A stretch of 64,000 nt of DNA, taken from NCBI GenBank assembly GCA_023394615.1, contig JAEXAI010000017.1, positions 88,124-152,123 on the forward strand. The letters are read 5' to 3'. Position 1 is the first letter of the stretch, and each line of letters opens with the position of its first letter. Below, in pieces: positions 34,061-44,400 of this stretch. A program made the translations under genes and the position numbers. The stretch is from Actinomycetes bacterium. GTDB lineage: Bacteria > Actinomycetota > Coriobacteriia > Coriobacteriales > Eggerthellaceae. The notes beneath the pieces were generated by a model. That model searched no databases. It had not been told where the DNA came from and saw nothing but the letters and a program-made list of their open reading frames with translations.

Positions 34061-36187
34061 CTAATGGCGTTTGCGACGACCGTAATCGGAGCCCTTGCGA
34101 GCGCTCTTCTTTAAATCGGCAAGCGCGTCCTCTTCACTTGACCCCTCTATTTGCGCGCGCAAGCCAACTACCTGGTCACGCAAGTGCGCCGCTTCCTCGA
34201 AGTCCATATTACGCGATGCTTCGGCCATCTCATCTTCCATAGATGACACAATGCGCAGCACTTCCTCACGTGACAGAGCCGCAAGTTCTTTGTTCACCTG
34301 CTCGCTGGTGGTAGAGCCCATATCGTCTTTGACGTAGGTCATGATATCGTTTATGGCCTTGCGGATGGTCTGCGGCTCGATACCATGCTCGCGGTTGTAA
34401 TCCATCTGAATCTGGCGACGGCGAGTCGTCTCGTTTATGGCGCGTTCCATAGAATCGGTGCGCTTGTCGGCATACATAATCACCTGGCCGCCCACGTTTC
34501 GGGCCGCGCGCCCGATGGTCTGTATCAGTGAGCGATGATTTCGCAGGAAACCCTCTTTATCGGCATCGAGTATAGCCACCAACGACACTTCAGGCAGGTC
34601 GAGACCCTCGCGCAAAAGATTGATGCCCACCAATACGTCAAATTCGCCTTTACGCAGGTCGCGCAATATGTCCACACGATCCAACGTCGCTATATCAGAG
34701 TGCATATAGCGCGCTCGAATGCCCTCATCAAGCAAATGGTCGGTCAAATCCTCGGCCATCTTCTTCGTCAGCGTAGTCACCAACACGCGCTCGTTTTTGG
34801 CAGCGCGCGTGCGCGCTTCGTCGATGATGTCGTCGATCTGAGAGGCACTAGGACGCACGATTACTTCCGGGTCCAAAAGTCCGGTCGGGCGAATAATCTG
34901 CTCCACGGTGTTCTGGGTAACGCGGTTCTCGTAGTCGCCCGGCGTAGCCGACGTGTATATGAATTGCGGCACACGCGCTTCGAACTCATCGAAACGCAGC
35001 GGGCGGTTATCCAAACATGACGGCAGACGAAACCCATGCTCAGCTAGGGTTATCTTGCGCGAACGGTCGCCTTCGTGCATGCCGCGAATCTGCGGCACGG
35101 TCACATGGCTCTCATCGATGATGCACAGGAAATCTTTCGGGAAATAATCGATGAGCGTGTAGGGAGGCTCACCTGGCACACGGCCATCCAAATGCCGGGA
35201 GTAATTCTCGATGCCCGAACAAAAACCCATCGTCTCCATCATTTCCAAATCGTAGGAAACGCGCATCTCGAGCCGCTGCGCTTCCAACAGCTTGCCTTCT
35301 TCCTTGAACTGTTGCAGCCTCTCTCGCAACTCGTCGCGAATGGTTTTCAAAGCATGGTCCATCTTTGGCTTGGCCGTCACGTAATGCGACGCAGGCCAGA
35401 TGGGCAGCGCCTCATAGGTGTTCAGCACCTCGCCGGTCACGTTGTCCACATCGGCAATCGTCTCTATCTGATCGCCCCAGAATTCCAGGCGCACCGGATT
35501 GTCGGCGTAGGCCGGAAACACATCCAAGGCGTCACCCCGCACCCGAAACGTTCCTCGCTTCAGTTCGTAGTCGTTGCGGTCGTATTGGATGTCGATCAGC
35601 TGGTGAATCACATCATCGCGATCGGCGGGCTTTTGCTTATCAACGAACACAGCCATACCGGCGTAGTCCATAGGCGAGCCAATACCGTATATACAGCTGA
35701 CAGAAGCAACAACCACCACATCGCGACGCGAGAGCAAAGAAGCCGTAGCCGCATGGCGCAACTTTTCCACTTCTTCGTTTATGGAAGCGTCCTTTTCAAT
35801 GAACGTATCGGTGCTGGGCACGTAAGCTTCGGGCTGGTAGTAATCGTAGTAGGACACGAAATAGACGACCGCATTATTGGGCAGGAATTCTTTCAGCTCA
35901 GCCGCGTCCTGCGCGGCCAAGGTCTTGTTGGGAGCCATGATGAGCGTGGGCTTCTGCACCGCTTCGATGGTCTTGGCCATGGTGAAAGTCTTGCCGCTGC
36001 CTGTGACCCCCAAAAGCGTCTGGTAGCGCAGGCCCTCTTCCACGCCTTTGGCCAGCGCGGCTATGGCCTGGGGTTGGTCGCCCGCTGGCTCAAACGGTGC
36101 TTCCACTTTGAACGGCTGCGAAGACAGCCTGACTTCAGGCAGCTTGCCTTCCATGGGTTGGCCCTCTATATTCGAAAGATGCGCCAT
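34061..36187 (-). CDS. uvrB: Excinuclease ABC subunit B
   Basis: The 708-residue protein has Walker A GVTGSGKT (60-67), the damage-binding beta-hairpin region YYDYYQPEAYVPSTDTFIEKD, the DEAD-like IDESHV, helicase motifs (LREGLDLPEVSLVAILDADKEGF, IQTIGRAARN) and the C-terminal UVR domain (MEDEMAEASRNMDFEEAAHLRDQV). It verifies lesions in nucleotide excision repair with UvrA and UvrC. The ATG at 36187 follows AAGGGA; a GTG at 36214 is possible but less likely. A Lys/Arg-rich tail ends the protein. Confidence 0.97.
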   Translation of the reverse strand: MAHLSNIEGQPMEGKLPEVRLSSQPFKVEAPFEPAGDQPQAIAALAKGVEEGLRYQTLLGVTGSGKTFTMAKTIEAVQKPTLIMAPNKTLAAQDAAELKEFLPNNAVVYFVSYYDYYQPEAYVPSTDTFIEKDASINEEVEKLRHAATASLLSRRDVVVVASVSCIYGIGSPMDYAGMAVFVDKQKPADRDDVIHQLIDIQYDRNDYELKRGTFRVRGDALDVFPAYADNPVRLEFWGDQIETIADVDNVTGEVLNTYEALPIWPASHYVTAKPKMDHALKTIRDELRERLQQFKEEGKLLEAQRLEMRVSYDLEMMETMGFCSGIENYSRHLDGRVPGEPPYTLIDYFPKDFLCIIDESHVTVPQIRGMHEGDRSRKITLAEHGFRLPSCLDNRPLRFDEFEARVPQFIYTSATPGDYENRVTQNTVEQIIRPTGLLDPEVIVRPSASQIDDIIDEARTRAAKNERVLVTTLTKKMAEDLTDHLLDEGIRARYMHSDIATLDRVDILRDLRKGEFDVLVGINLLREGLDLPEVSLVAILDADKEGFLRNHRSLIQTIGRAARNVGGQVIMYADKRTDSMERAINETTRRRQIQMDYNREHGIEPQTIRKAINDIMTYVKDDMGSTTSEQVNKELAALSREEVLRIVSSMEDEMAEASRNMDFEEAAHLRDQVVGLRAQIEGSSEEDALADLKKSARKGSDYGRRKRH

Positions 36188-36370
36188 GACGCTCGTCCCT
36201 TCATTCGTTTTCACTATAGTACCTTATGCTCGCGATGCAAACAAGTGTTCGTGCACAAGGAACCGAATCCTCCCGCTTGTGTCCACAGGGCTTGAATCGC
36301 TCCATAGCTTCTGGAACAATGGCGAATAAGCGTTGCAAACCGAAAAGAACAGCCGTGAAAGAAGGCTCGT

Positions 36371-36769
36371 GTGGAAAAGTTCGAATTGGACACTCGCTCG
36401 CAAGGTTTCTACGACATTACCGAAAACGTTGAGCGGACTGTGAGCGAAAGCGGCGTGCACGAGGGCATCTGCACTGTGTATTGCCCGCACACCACCGCAG
36501 GCATTACCATCAACGAGAACGCTGATCCCAACGTGGTGCACGACCTGATATTTGCGTTGAACGACGTGTTTCATGACCGTCGCGAGTTTCGCCATATGGA
36601 GGGAAACAGCGCCGCGCATCTAAAGGCGAGCATCGTGGGCTGCTCGCAAACCATTCCAGTGACAGACGGCCGATTGACGCTGGGAACGTGTCAGGGCGTA
36701 TACTTCACAGAATTCGACGGCCCCCGCACCCGTCAGTATTACGTACAGGTAGTCGGAGAGCCGTCGTAA
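36371..36769 (+). CDS. YjbQ-family protein (UPF0047)
   Basis: The 132-residue product matches the YjbQ fold: FELDTRSQGFYDITENV, CPHTTAGITINENADPNVVHDL with the conserved His-Thr-Thr, HMEGNSAAHLKASIVG with the conserved glutamate and histidine, and LGTCQGVYFTEFDGPR. Some members have weak thiamine-phosphate synthase activity, but the true role is unclear. It uses a GTG start seven bases after AAGG. Confidence 0.93.
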   Translation: MEKFELDTRSQGFYDITENVERTVSESGVHEGICTVYCPHTTAGITINENADPNVVHDLIFALNDVFHDRREFRHMEGNSAAHLKASIVGCSQTIPVTDGRLTLGTCQGVYFTEFDGPRTRQYYVQVVGEPS

Positions 36770-36800
36770 AAAAGTGCTATTGTAGCGCGATTGGTGCGGC

Positions 36801-37430
36801 CTATTCTTTGGCAGGCGCGATTTGCGCCCATACCTCGTCAACGCGCGTTTGCAAATCTTCTAGCGTTCCCTTGTTTCCGACCACATAATCCGCCCACAGC
36901 GCTCGCTGTTCATCGCTCACCTGGCGCGCGATGCGGTTCTTCACGTCGCGCGGGTCGAAACCCTTCGCCTGCGCGCGCTCGATGCGCAACCGAGTCGGTG
37001 CTGTGACGGCGATGATGCCCGCTGCGCGGCGCACGAACGGCGCAAACGTACCAGTCGGCCCGTCATAAGCCGAAATCTCAACAATAGCCAAAGGACAACC
37101 GTCTTCTTCTAGCTTCTCCAATTGAGCATGCGCCTCAGCCGCTAATCGAGGCTGGCTTATCGCGTTCAGCTTCACTGTGGATGCCGGGGTAGCAAATGCC
37201 TGTTTCGCTAATTCGGCGCGGGCGATTTCTCCGCTCGCATCCAAGATGCCTTCCCCGAATGTCTCGACGAGCATGTCGATAACCTCGGGCTTCATCAAGA
37301 CATCGTGACCAACATCATCAAGATCGATACACGTTGCACCTTCGTTTTGCAGCATTCGGGAAACCGTCGATTTCCCCGACCCGATGCCACCGATAAGAAT
37401 GTACACCTTCATTTCAGAGTCAGTTTTCAT
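36801..37430 (-). CDS. coaE: Dephospho-CoA kinase
   Basis: The product of about 209 residues contains the P-loop GGIGSGKST, IDLDDVGHDVL, FVRRAAGIIAVTAPTRLRIERAQ and the DVKNRIARQ lid region, as expected of CoaE, which phosphorylates dephospho-CoA in the last step of CoA synthesis. ATG 37430 is chosen over TTG 37436; GGGAG lies ten bases upstream. The stop faces the yjbQ stop, 31 bp away. Confidence 0.94.
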   Translation of the reverse strand: MKTDSEMKVYILIGGIGSGKSTVSRMLQNEGATCIDLDDVGHDVLMKPEVIDMLVETFGEGILDASGEIARAELAKQAFATPASTVKLNAISQPRLAAEAHAQLEKLEEDGCPLAIVEISAYDGPTGTFAPFVRRAAGIIAVTAPTRLRIERAQAKGFDPRDVKNRIARQVSDEQRALWADYVVGNKGTLEDLQTRVDEVWAQIAPAKE

Positions 37431-37588
37431 AAGCAATCATCTCCCTCCGTTTTTCTTATTCTACGCGAAACCCGTGCCTTTTGATATAGAAAGAAGCTCA
37501 TTGGCAAGAGTTAACCTCCCGGCAAACTTCAGGACAACCGACTATTATCGGGAAAATTGACCTACGTGGGAAAAATGCAGCGAACGCA

Positions 37589-38737
37589 CTATTTCTCTGC
37601 AGGGTTTGCCGACTCAGTGATTGCGGAAGTTATGGACTCGATTGTCGCAGAACCCAGCACGATTCCATCTCGGAAAAAAACCGCGCACTGCCCGGGTGCC
37701 GTGGTAGGTTGCGAGATATCCAATTTTACGATGGCCAGAGGATCTGCCGCCACAGTCGCGCTCACAGCATCAACAGTGTCTGCGACCGCGCTCGCGCTCG
37801 CTGACGCCAGCGGACGGACCGTGCAAGGTATCGCATGTGCTCGATATCGCAGCTTCACCGAGCAGGCGATCGGTTTCGTTGGCGCTTCTATGGCTTGCCA
37901 CACTACGTTTCGCACGATTACGCGCGAGATTTTTGCCTCATCTTCAAAGCCCACGACCAGCTGGTTTTCCGCAATGCGCTTGCCAATCACGTAATAGGGC
38001 TGCGCGGCAGCGATGCCGATGCCCTTGCGCTGCCCCACCGTATAGTTGAACAGACCGCTATGATGCCCCAGCACGTACCCGCTCGCGTCCACGATTTCTC
38101 CTGGCGCATCCTGCAGACCATGATGGGTCAGAAAATCCCGGTAGTCGCCCTCGATAAAGCACACGTCCTGGCTTTCCGGACGATGAGCCACCCGCAGCCC
38201 CAGATTGGCCGCCTTGGCGCGCACCTCATCCTTTGTGAGTGCGCCCAGCGGCAACACGATGCGAGAAAGCTGTTCCTGCGACAGCATAGAAAGCATGTAG
38301 CTTTGATCTTTGCGCGCATCATCGGCGCAGGCCACCGCATAACGCTGCGTGCTCGGCATGCGGCATATGCGCGCGTAATGCCCCGAGGAAACGTATCGGC
38401 ACTCTAGCTTGTCCGCAACTTGTAAAAGCGCGGGAAACTTGCATGTAGCGTTGCATCCTACACACGGGATGGGCGTCAGCCCGCAAGCGTAGCCTTCGAT
38501 GAACGGCTGAATCACGCAACCGTCGAAATCCTGACGGCAATCTTGTACCACATGTCGTATGCCCAACTGATCACAGACGCCTTTCGCGTCAGTTACGGCC
38601 GCATCCGCAGCATCACCGTCGCAGAACACGCATGTGGCGCCTATCACGTCGTATCCCAACTGCATCAGCAAGGCCGCCGCAACCGATGAGTCCACACCGC
38701 CGCTCATGCCCAAAACCACGCGCTTCGATGCAGCCAT
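37589..38737 (-). CDS. mnmA: tRNA 2-thiouridine(34) synthase
   Basis: The product has the PP-loop GMSGGVDSSVAA (about 10-21), TPIPCVGCNATCKFP with the first catalytic cysteine, RKDQSYMLSML, SQDVCFIEGDYRDFL with the second cysteine, and the swivel region HSGLFNYTVGQRKGIGIA. MnmA thiolates U34 of tRNA-Lys, -Glu and -Gln, and genes for the last two lie in this window. A low-complexity Ala/Ser/Val-rich insert (about 30 residues, from LASASASAV) interrupts the C-terminal barrel domain. ATG 38737 is six bases from AAAGGA; ATG 38740 directly precedes it. Confidence 0.95.
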   Translation of the reverse strand: MAASKRVVLGMSGGVDSSVAAALLMQLGYDVIGATCVFCDGDAADAAVTDAKGVCDQLGIRHVVQDCRQDFDGCVIQPFIEGYACGLTPIPCVGCNATCKFPALLQVADKLECRYVSSGHYARICRMPSTQRYAVACADDARKDQSYMLSMLSQEQLSRIVLPLGALTKDEVRAKAANLGLRVAHRPESQDVCFIEGDYRDFLTHHGLQDAPGEIVDASGYVLGHHSGLFNYTVGQRKGIGIAAAQPYYVIGKRIAENQLVVGFEDEAKISRVIVRNVVWQAIEAPTKPIACSVKLRYRAHAIPCTVRPLASASASAVADTVDAVSATVAADPLAIVKLDISQPTTAPGQCAVFFRDGIVLGSATIESITSAITESANPAEK

Positions 38738-38880
38738 CATCCATCCTTTTGCTTTGTAGGGTTTTAATCGCGAAGGTCAACTTCCGAAATATCTTTCTTC
38801 GCTTTTACAAACTATACCTGCACTTCACATAACGATAAACCACAATATGTTGTATCATATGAAAAGTATTGCATATGCAC

Positions 38881-38903
38881 ACGCAGCGGGTTTTTCCCTG
38901 CGT
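38881..38903 (+). other. Leader hairpin before the OatA-like gene
   Basis: ACGCA and GGG pair with CCC and TGCGT around a T-rich loop, followed by TTT. It lies 27 bp upstream of the gene and could be a weak terminator or attenuator. Confidence 0.35.
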
Positions 38904-38929
38904 TTATCAGGATCAGGACAGTTGCAAAT

Positions 38930-40831
38930 ATGGCACGCGCTCATTCTCGCTACATTCCCTCTCTTGATGGATTGCGCGCATTCGCCGTGCTTTCCGTCAT
39001 CGCTTACCACATGGGTTTCAACTGGGCGCAAGGCGGTCTTTTGGGCGTAACCGTGTTCTTCGTGCTGTCCGGCTACCTTATAACCGGCCTCCTTATCGCC
39101 GAATACCGTGAAAGCCACACCATCGATTTGCCGAACTTCTGGCTACGCCGCATCCGCCGTCTAGTGCCCGCCATTGTATTCGTGGTGTTGGGCGTGGGGT
39201 TGCTGTGCGTTATATTCAACCACGGACTGCTGACCAAGATGCGCCCCGACATTCCCTCGTCGCTGTTCTTCTACAGCAACTGGTGGCAGATTTTCCACAA
39301 CATTTCGTATTTTCAGGCCATCGGCTCGCCTTCCCCGCTGCAGCATTTCTGGTCACTGGCCATCGAAGAGCAGTTCTACCTCATCTGGCCGGTACTGCTG
39401 CTGTTCTTGTTCAAACTGGGTGTGAAAAGCAAGCCGCTGCGCCGAGGCATCCTTATCGCCGCTGCCGTGTCCGTTGTGGAAATGGCACTGCTCTACAGCC
39501 CTGACGTAGACCCCTCGCGCGTGTACTACGGTACCGATACGCGTGCGTTTTCCCTGCTGATCGGCGCATGGCTGGCCTTTGTGTGGCCAGCGAGCAGTTT
39601 GACGGAAGAAAGCGGCAGGGCGCTTCCGCGTGAGACGCGCATCGCCTTTGACGGCGCGGGCATAGCCGCGCTTGTGGGGTTGATGCTGATGGTGGCTTTC
39701 GCCAATGGTTTCAGCCCGTTTCTGTATCGCGGCGGCATCCTGCTTTGCAGCGTGCTCACCGCTGTGGTGATTGCAGTGATTGTGCACCCTATCAGCGTGC
39801 TTGCGCGCGGGCTGGCGTGCAAACCGCTGGTGTGGATAGGCAAACGCTCCTACGGCATGTATTTGTGGCACTACCCCATCCTATTGCTCATGACGAACCG
39901 CAACACCACATCGGCCACGCCTTTGTGGTGGAATGCACTGGAACTGGCAATCATCGTCGGCATATCGGCTTTCAGCTACAAATTCATCGAGAACCCTGTT
40001 CGCCATGGCGCCCTGGAAGACTGGGTGCGCAACGTGCGCGCGGGCAAGATAAACCTGCAAACTTACGTGCAGAACCATGTTGCGCCTGTGGCGTGCGGAA
40101 CCGCCCTCGTGCTCGTGTCGGTCATCGGCATGGCAGTCGTACCTGATGTGGACGGCATCGGCGGCATGGCGCAGCTGCAGGAAGCTGCCGCCCAGCAAGA
40201 AGATTCACCGCATGTGGATGAAGTTACGTCCGCAGCCAACACGGAGGTCTACGATGTCACGCTCATCGGCGATTCGGTGACCGTACGTATCGTCCCCGAC
40301 TTCGAACAGGTATTCCCCCTAGGGCTCATCGATTCGGCTGTGAACAGGCAGTTTAGCGAAGGTCTGTTCGTGTTTGACCAGTACCGTGATGCGGGATGCA
40401 TAGGAGGCACCGTGGTATTCGCACTGGGCACAAACGGCGTGGTGACCGCCGAGCAGCTGAACCAGATGGTGGCCGATGTGGGTTCGGACAAAGACATCTA
40501 CCTGGTAACCACACGCAGCCCGCAGGATTGGGTGGAAACCACGAATAACGCGCTTGCAAACACGGCCGCGAAATACGACAACGTGTATCTCATCGATTGG
40601 TACACCTACAGCGCGAACCACGACGACTGGTTCGACGGCGACGGCACGCACCTCAGCCAGAACGGCGCGGCTATCTACACCGAGATGATCCGTGCGGCGC
40701 TGAACTACACCACGCCGGTTGTGGAAGTTGCTGCATCCGATGAAGGCGAGCTGACTACGGACGGCACTGCTGCTGATGGGTCGGCGGAGGGCACTGCTGG
40801 CGAAAGTTCGACTACGGACGCTGCCGCCTAA
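38930..40831 (+). CDS. OatA-like membrane acyltransferase with SGNH domain
   Basis: The 633-residue protein has an N-terminal acyltransferase-3 domain with about ten TM helices (YIPSLDGLRAFAVLSVIAYH, then FFVLSGYLITGLL, FWLRRIRRLVPA and FWSLAIEEQFYLIWP) and a C-terminal SGNH-like domain outside the membrane: the nucleophile in LIGDSVTVR (about 444) and the Asp/His pair in DGTHLSQNG (about 570). This is the plan of peptidoglycan O-acetyltransferase OatA and of polysaccharide O-acetylases. The tail is a Thr/Ser/Gly/Ala-rich stretch. No strong ribosome binding site precedes the ATG. Monocistronic. Confidence 0.9.
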   Translation: MARAHSRYIPSLDGLRAFAVLSVIAYHMGFNWAQGGLLGVTVFFVLSGYLITGLLIAEYRESHTIDLPNFWLRRIRRLVPAIVFVVLGVGLLCVIFNHGLLTKMRPDIPSSLFFYSNWWQIFHNISYFQAIGSPSPLQHFWSLAIEEQFYLIWPVLLLFLFKLGVKSKPLRRGILIAAAVSVVEMALLYSPDVDPSRVYYGTDTRAFSLLIGAWLAFVWPASSLTEESGRALPRETRIAFDGAGIAALVGLMLMVAFANGFSPFLYRGGILLCSVLTAVVIAVIVHPISVLARGLACKPLVWIGKRSYGMYLWHYPILLLMTNRNTTSATPLWWNALELAIIVGISAFSYKFIENPVRHGALEDWVRNVRAGKINLQTYVQNHVAPVACGTALVLVSVIGMAVVPDVDGIGGMAQLQEAAAQQEDSPHVDEVTSAANTEVYDVTLIGDSVTVRIVPDFEQVFPLGLIDSAVNRQFSEGLFVFDQYRDAGCIGGTVVFALGTNGVVTAEQLNQMVADVGSDKDIYLVTTRSPQDWVETTNNALANTAAKYDNVYLIDWYTYSANHDDWFDGDGTHLSQNGAAIYTEMIRAALNYTTPVVEVAASDEGELTTDGTAADGSAEGTAGESSTTDAAA

Positions 40832-40884
40832 CACGTGCTGGCGTGGCGAACGGGACGGGCGGCTGCGACCGGGTCGCGCCGATC

Positions 40885-40969
40885 CCGCGTTGAACCGCGC
40901 AACAAACCGGTCGTGCGCCATCCTTAGTCGAGCCAACCGGGCAGCGCCATTCCGCGTTGAACCGCGCAA
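40885..40969. repeat. 18-bp direct repeat, two copies
   Basis: CCGCGTTGAACCGCGCAA is present at 40885-40902 and at 40952-40969. The repeat also contains the small dyad CGCG...CGCG. Confidence 0.85.
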
Positions 40970-41060
40970 GGGCGCGGCGTATGATTCGGACACGGGCCAC
41001 CTTGTCCCAGAAGCCCGTGCATGAACCCGACCATCCGACCATCAGAAAAGGTTTTGGGTT

Positions 41061-41270
41061 ATTTCGCGATTTGAAAGCAGGATTCTGGTGACTAATCGAA
41101 GCATTGTGACGCGCCGTTTCCTATCTCCCGCAAAGATTTTTCGTGACCTGCGGTTATGCAGCGCAATCTAGCCTTCTCAAGCGTTCGCGCTTTTCTTATT
41201 ATGACTATAAGTCACAATTTTTCACAATGCTTCGATTGGTCGCCGTTTTTCTGTTTTGAAATCCGGAAAT
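41061..41270. repeat. Inverted-repeat element, copy B (210 bp)
   Basis: Ends 41061-41109 and 41222-41270 are inverted repeats, with the inner part AATCGAAGCATTGTGA perfect. The outer right end reads, in reverse, ATTTCAAAACAG as in copy A. The core GTGACCTGCGGTTATGC is at 41143-41159, 82 bp from the left end, the same offset as in copy A. Confidence 0.85.
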
Positions 41271-41318
41271 CGGAATGCGACCCTCCGCTTTGTTGAAAAA
41301 TACGACGTGCAGTACACG

Positions 41319-41346
41319 ATGGCACCCGACCGAAGCCGGGTGCCAT
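41319..41346. terminator. Strong hairpin downstream of the large surface-protein gene
   Basis: ATGGCACCCG (41319-41328) and CGGGTGCCAT (41337-41346) form a perfect 10-bp stem with an 8-nt loop. It sits between convergent genes, with AAAATCTTTT following on the plus strand. Confidence 0.65.
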
Positions 41347-41451
41347 GGAAAATCTTTTCTGCTTGCAGCGCTTGTTGGTGCTTAATCTAGCGCCTGATTC
41401 GCTTGCCGCCTTGTGGGCAGATTGCGTGCTACCAAGCGGACGGATTCTAGG

Positions 41452-44400
41452 CTAGCGCTTTGCGATGCGTATGCGCCTTGCAGCAACACCGCCAATTGCC
41501 AGACCACCAAGGGCGATCAATGCAACCAGAGGCCAGGAAACGGAATCGGAGGTCTTCGGAGACTTGCTGGTCGCAGTGGACTTCGTTGTCGTGGTATCCT
41601 TCGCGTTCCCCGTTGTATCCGCAACCGTATTGTCAACCGCGCCAGTACCGTCAGCGGGACTCGTCAGAGTGATTTTGGTCGATGCGGAATCCATGGTAAA
41701 CGTAAAGGCATTATCGGTCGAGGTGAGCGTCTTGGTAAGAAGGCCCGACGCCGTCTGAACGCTTGCATCAATGGTTTTACCAGCAGGAATGTTGAAGTTC
41801 AGGCTTATCTTGTCGCCGGAAACTGCCGGGATGATTGGGGAATTGCCGGTAAAGGGCACGAGCGACTGAAGGTGGGTAACCTCTGCCGTTGCAGTGATGC
41901 CCGTAGCTCCGAAAGTGAAGGTACCTGCGTTGACCGTCGGCGTTCCACCCGACCAGACAACTTGGGTACTGGGTGTTTCAACCTCTATCGTCTTGGTAGT
42001 CTCCTTCATGGTGAAGGTGCACGTATTGCTTGCGGCTGTCACCTTCTGAGTAGTTCCATTGACGGTAACCTTTACTGTGTCGTCAGAAACTATACCTGCA
42101 AAGGTAAGGACCACATCGTCGCCGACGTTTGCCGTGATGTTGGCGGTGCTGCCGACAAAGGCGGTGCCCGCCACCTTGGCTGTGCTAGAAACACCACTCA
42201 TACCATAGGTAAAAGTACCACCAGCCGCAACAACATCACTGCCGTTATACCTCATCGTTGCCGAAGCCTCGACCGCAGGTGCAGCAGACTTTACGAGCGT
42301 GAATTCAGAATACTCGTTGGAGCTGAAAGAGAGTGTATTTGTATCTGCATCATAGGTGGAATCGACAACCGTCTTCGTGCCATTGTGGTCGCGCACCACC
42401 TGATAGGTCTCGCCATCAGCCAGCTGCAGCGTAGCGTCAAGCTGCATGGTTACGGTAGCTGGCTCGTCTAAGCTAGTAAGTTTGTTGGTCCAGCGAGTAT
42501 CTACGGAACCCTGGTTCCAGTACTGATCCAGAGTCACGTCAACGGTTGCCACTGCAGTACCGCCACGTGCAGTATCTGCAGCAGTCGTATCGGTAGTAGC
42601 ATCGACAACCGTCATGTTCAGATTGCCTGAAGCTATAGCTTGCTCCGCACCCGTGAAGGATACGTCGCTCACTTTAGCACTGGTGCTGGTAGCCGTATCC
42701 TTCACTTCGCTGAACACAGCATAGATGGGCATATTTATGTTATATGCGACATTGAAAGTGAATGTGCATGCATTATCCTTATCAGGCGTGAGGGTTACCT
42801 CCTGCCCATCTGCACCCCTGATATTGGTGGAAAGCACCTGGTAGCCGCGAGCCGGGGTGAGCGTGGCAGTAATAGTCGCCGTCGGATTGATGATGGCCGC
42901 AAAGCCTTCAGTCCCATCCAATGCCTGATGAGACTTCATCTGATCGAAAACCGCAGCATTAGTAAGATCCTTGATAAGGACGGTTCCGTTCTTAAGGACG
43001 GCCTCGGGGAAGGGTTCGGCAGGGACGGAGGACCAGGAGAGTGATCCGAACGGTTGCGTGAAGTCAATCCTGAACTCGCCAGTGCCGTAACCCTTGATTA
43101 CGTATCCATTCGCACCATTGAATTCACTGGGGCTGGGCTGCAGACCCCCTCCATCGGGATCCTGAAAGTCCCCCATCCAACCCTTGCCATCGTTGGTCGT
43201 GTACTTACCCTGGCCATCGGTAGGCTGGATAATCTTGATGTCGGCGGTACCAGAAGGCAGAGTATAGTTGTACCTTTCTACAGACTGGTACTGGCCTGTG
43301 GTTACCGTGGTACCAGTTGCAATATCAGTCCACTCCCCCTCATTAATACGGTATTGGATAGCGCCATAGGTAGATTTGTAGGTATCGTTATACTCTGCGG
43401 CTAGACTGAATGTGGCAGAAGTGCTTACCGCAATCGTCCTAGATTGCTCGCTCATAATAAACGAAAAAGTGTGATCGTCTGAAGTCAAAGTCTTTTTCTG
43501 GGGAGCAGCTTCCGTCTGAACCTCAACAGACAGAGTCTGACCAGCGGGAATGGAGAAATCGAGATATACTCCGTTACCATTAACAGCCGGAATGCTCGTC
43601 GAGGTACCCCTATAAGGGTATCCTGTTATAACTTGTCCAGACGGCGACCCAACAAGGGTCGTCATGGTCACACCGCTACCGACAAAAGTGAATTCACCAC
43701 CAAATACCGTGGGTGTGCCACCAGACCAAACGACCGTTGTGGAGGGCACGTCAACCTGAATCGGATTCGTGTTATCTGCCATGGTGAATAAGTAGGTAGG
43801 ATTTGTCGAGGTTATCTGCTTCTGCTGCCCGTTCACACTCGCGGTGATACTGCCGCCTGCTGGAATACCAGTAAACACCACCTCTACCGTATCACCGATC
43901 TTGGCAGGGATGTCAGCGGAATTGCCGGCATAGACGGTATCGCCAACCTTGATCGTGCATTCAACGCTCGTCGGCGTGAACTTGAAGGTACCGTTCGCCG
44001 GCGCAAGCTTCTCACCCTGATATATGATGGATGTGGTAAGGGCGTTCTCAATGGCGACGTTAATCTGGTTGTGAATGTTGCTCATTATGAACGTGTAAAC
44101 CTTGCTTGCGTCGGTTTCCGCGATGACAGTCTTGGTGCCGTTCTGATCCAGAACCACGACTTTGCCTGTTGGGATGTTGGCAAATGTAAGAATTACTTCG
44201 TCGCCAACATAGCCCGGAATATCACCTGAGTTCCCGCTATAGTCAGCATCCCCAACCTTGGCATTGCAAGTAACACCGCTACCGCCAAAAGTGAAAGTGC
44301 CGCTAGCTGGTACGACTTTACTGTTCTGATAGGATAGCTCCGCAGTAGCAGCAACTCGAACAGAAATGGTTATCTGGGTGACCGAAGCATCCTTGGTAAA

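Larger units (their letters stand above)
40832..41451. other. Intergenic region between convergent genes
   Basis: These 620 bp contain no supported gene. They hold two copies of an 18-bp direct repeat, the second inverted-repeat element (41061-41270) and a hairpin (41319-41346). The first 200 bp are GC-rich, the rest AT-rich. Confidence 0.75.

Noticed and set aside
35075..36295. 406-codon open frame on the plus strand
   Set aside because: It is fully antisense to uvrB, whose motifs are unambiguous, and its product has no recognisable domain.
41413..42471. 352-codon plus-strand frame over the surface gene
   Set aside because: Antisense to the C-terminal repeats of the surface protein; Arg/Cys-rich composition is typical of a shadow frame.
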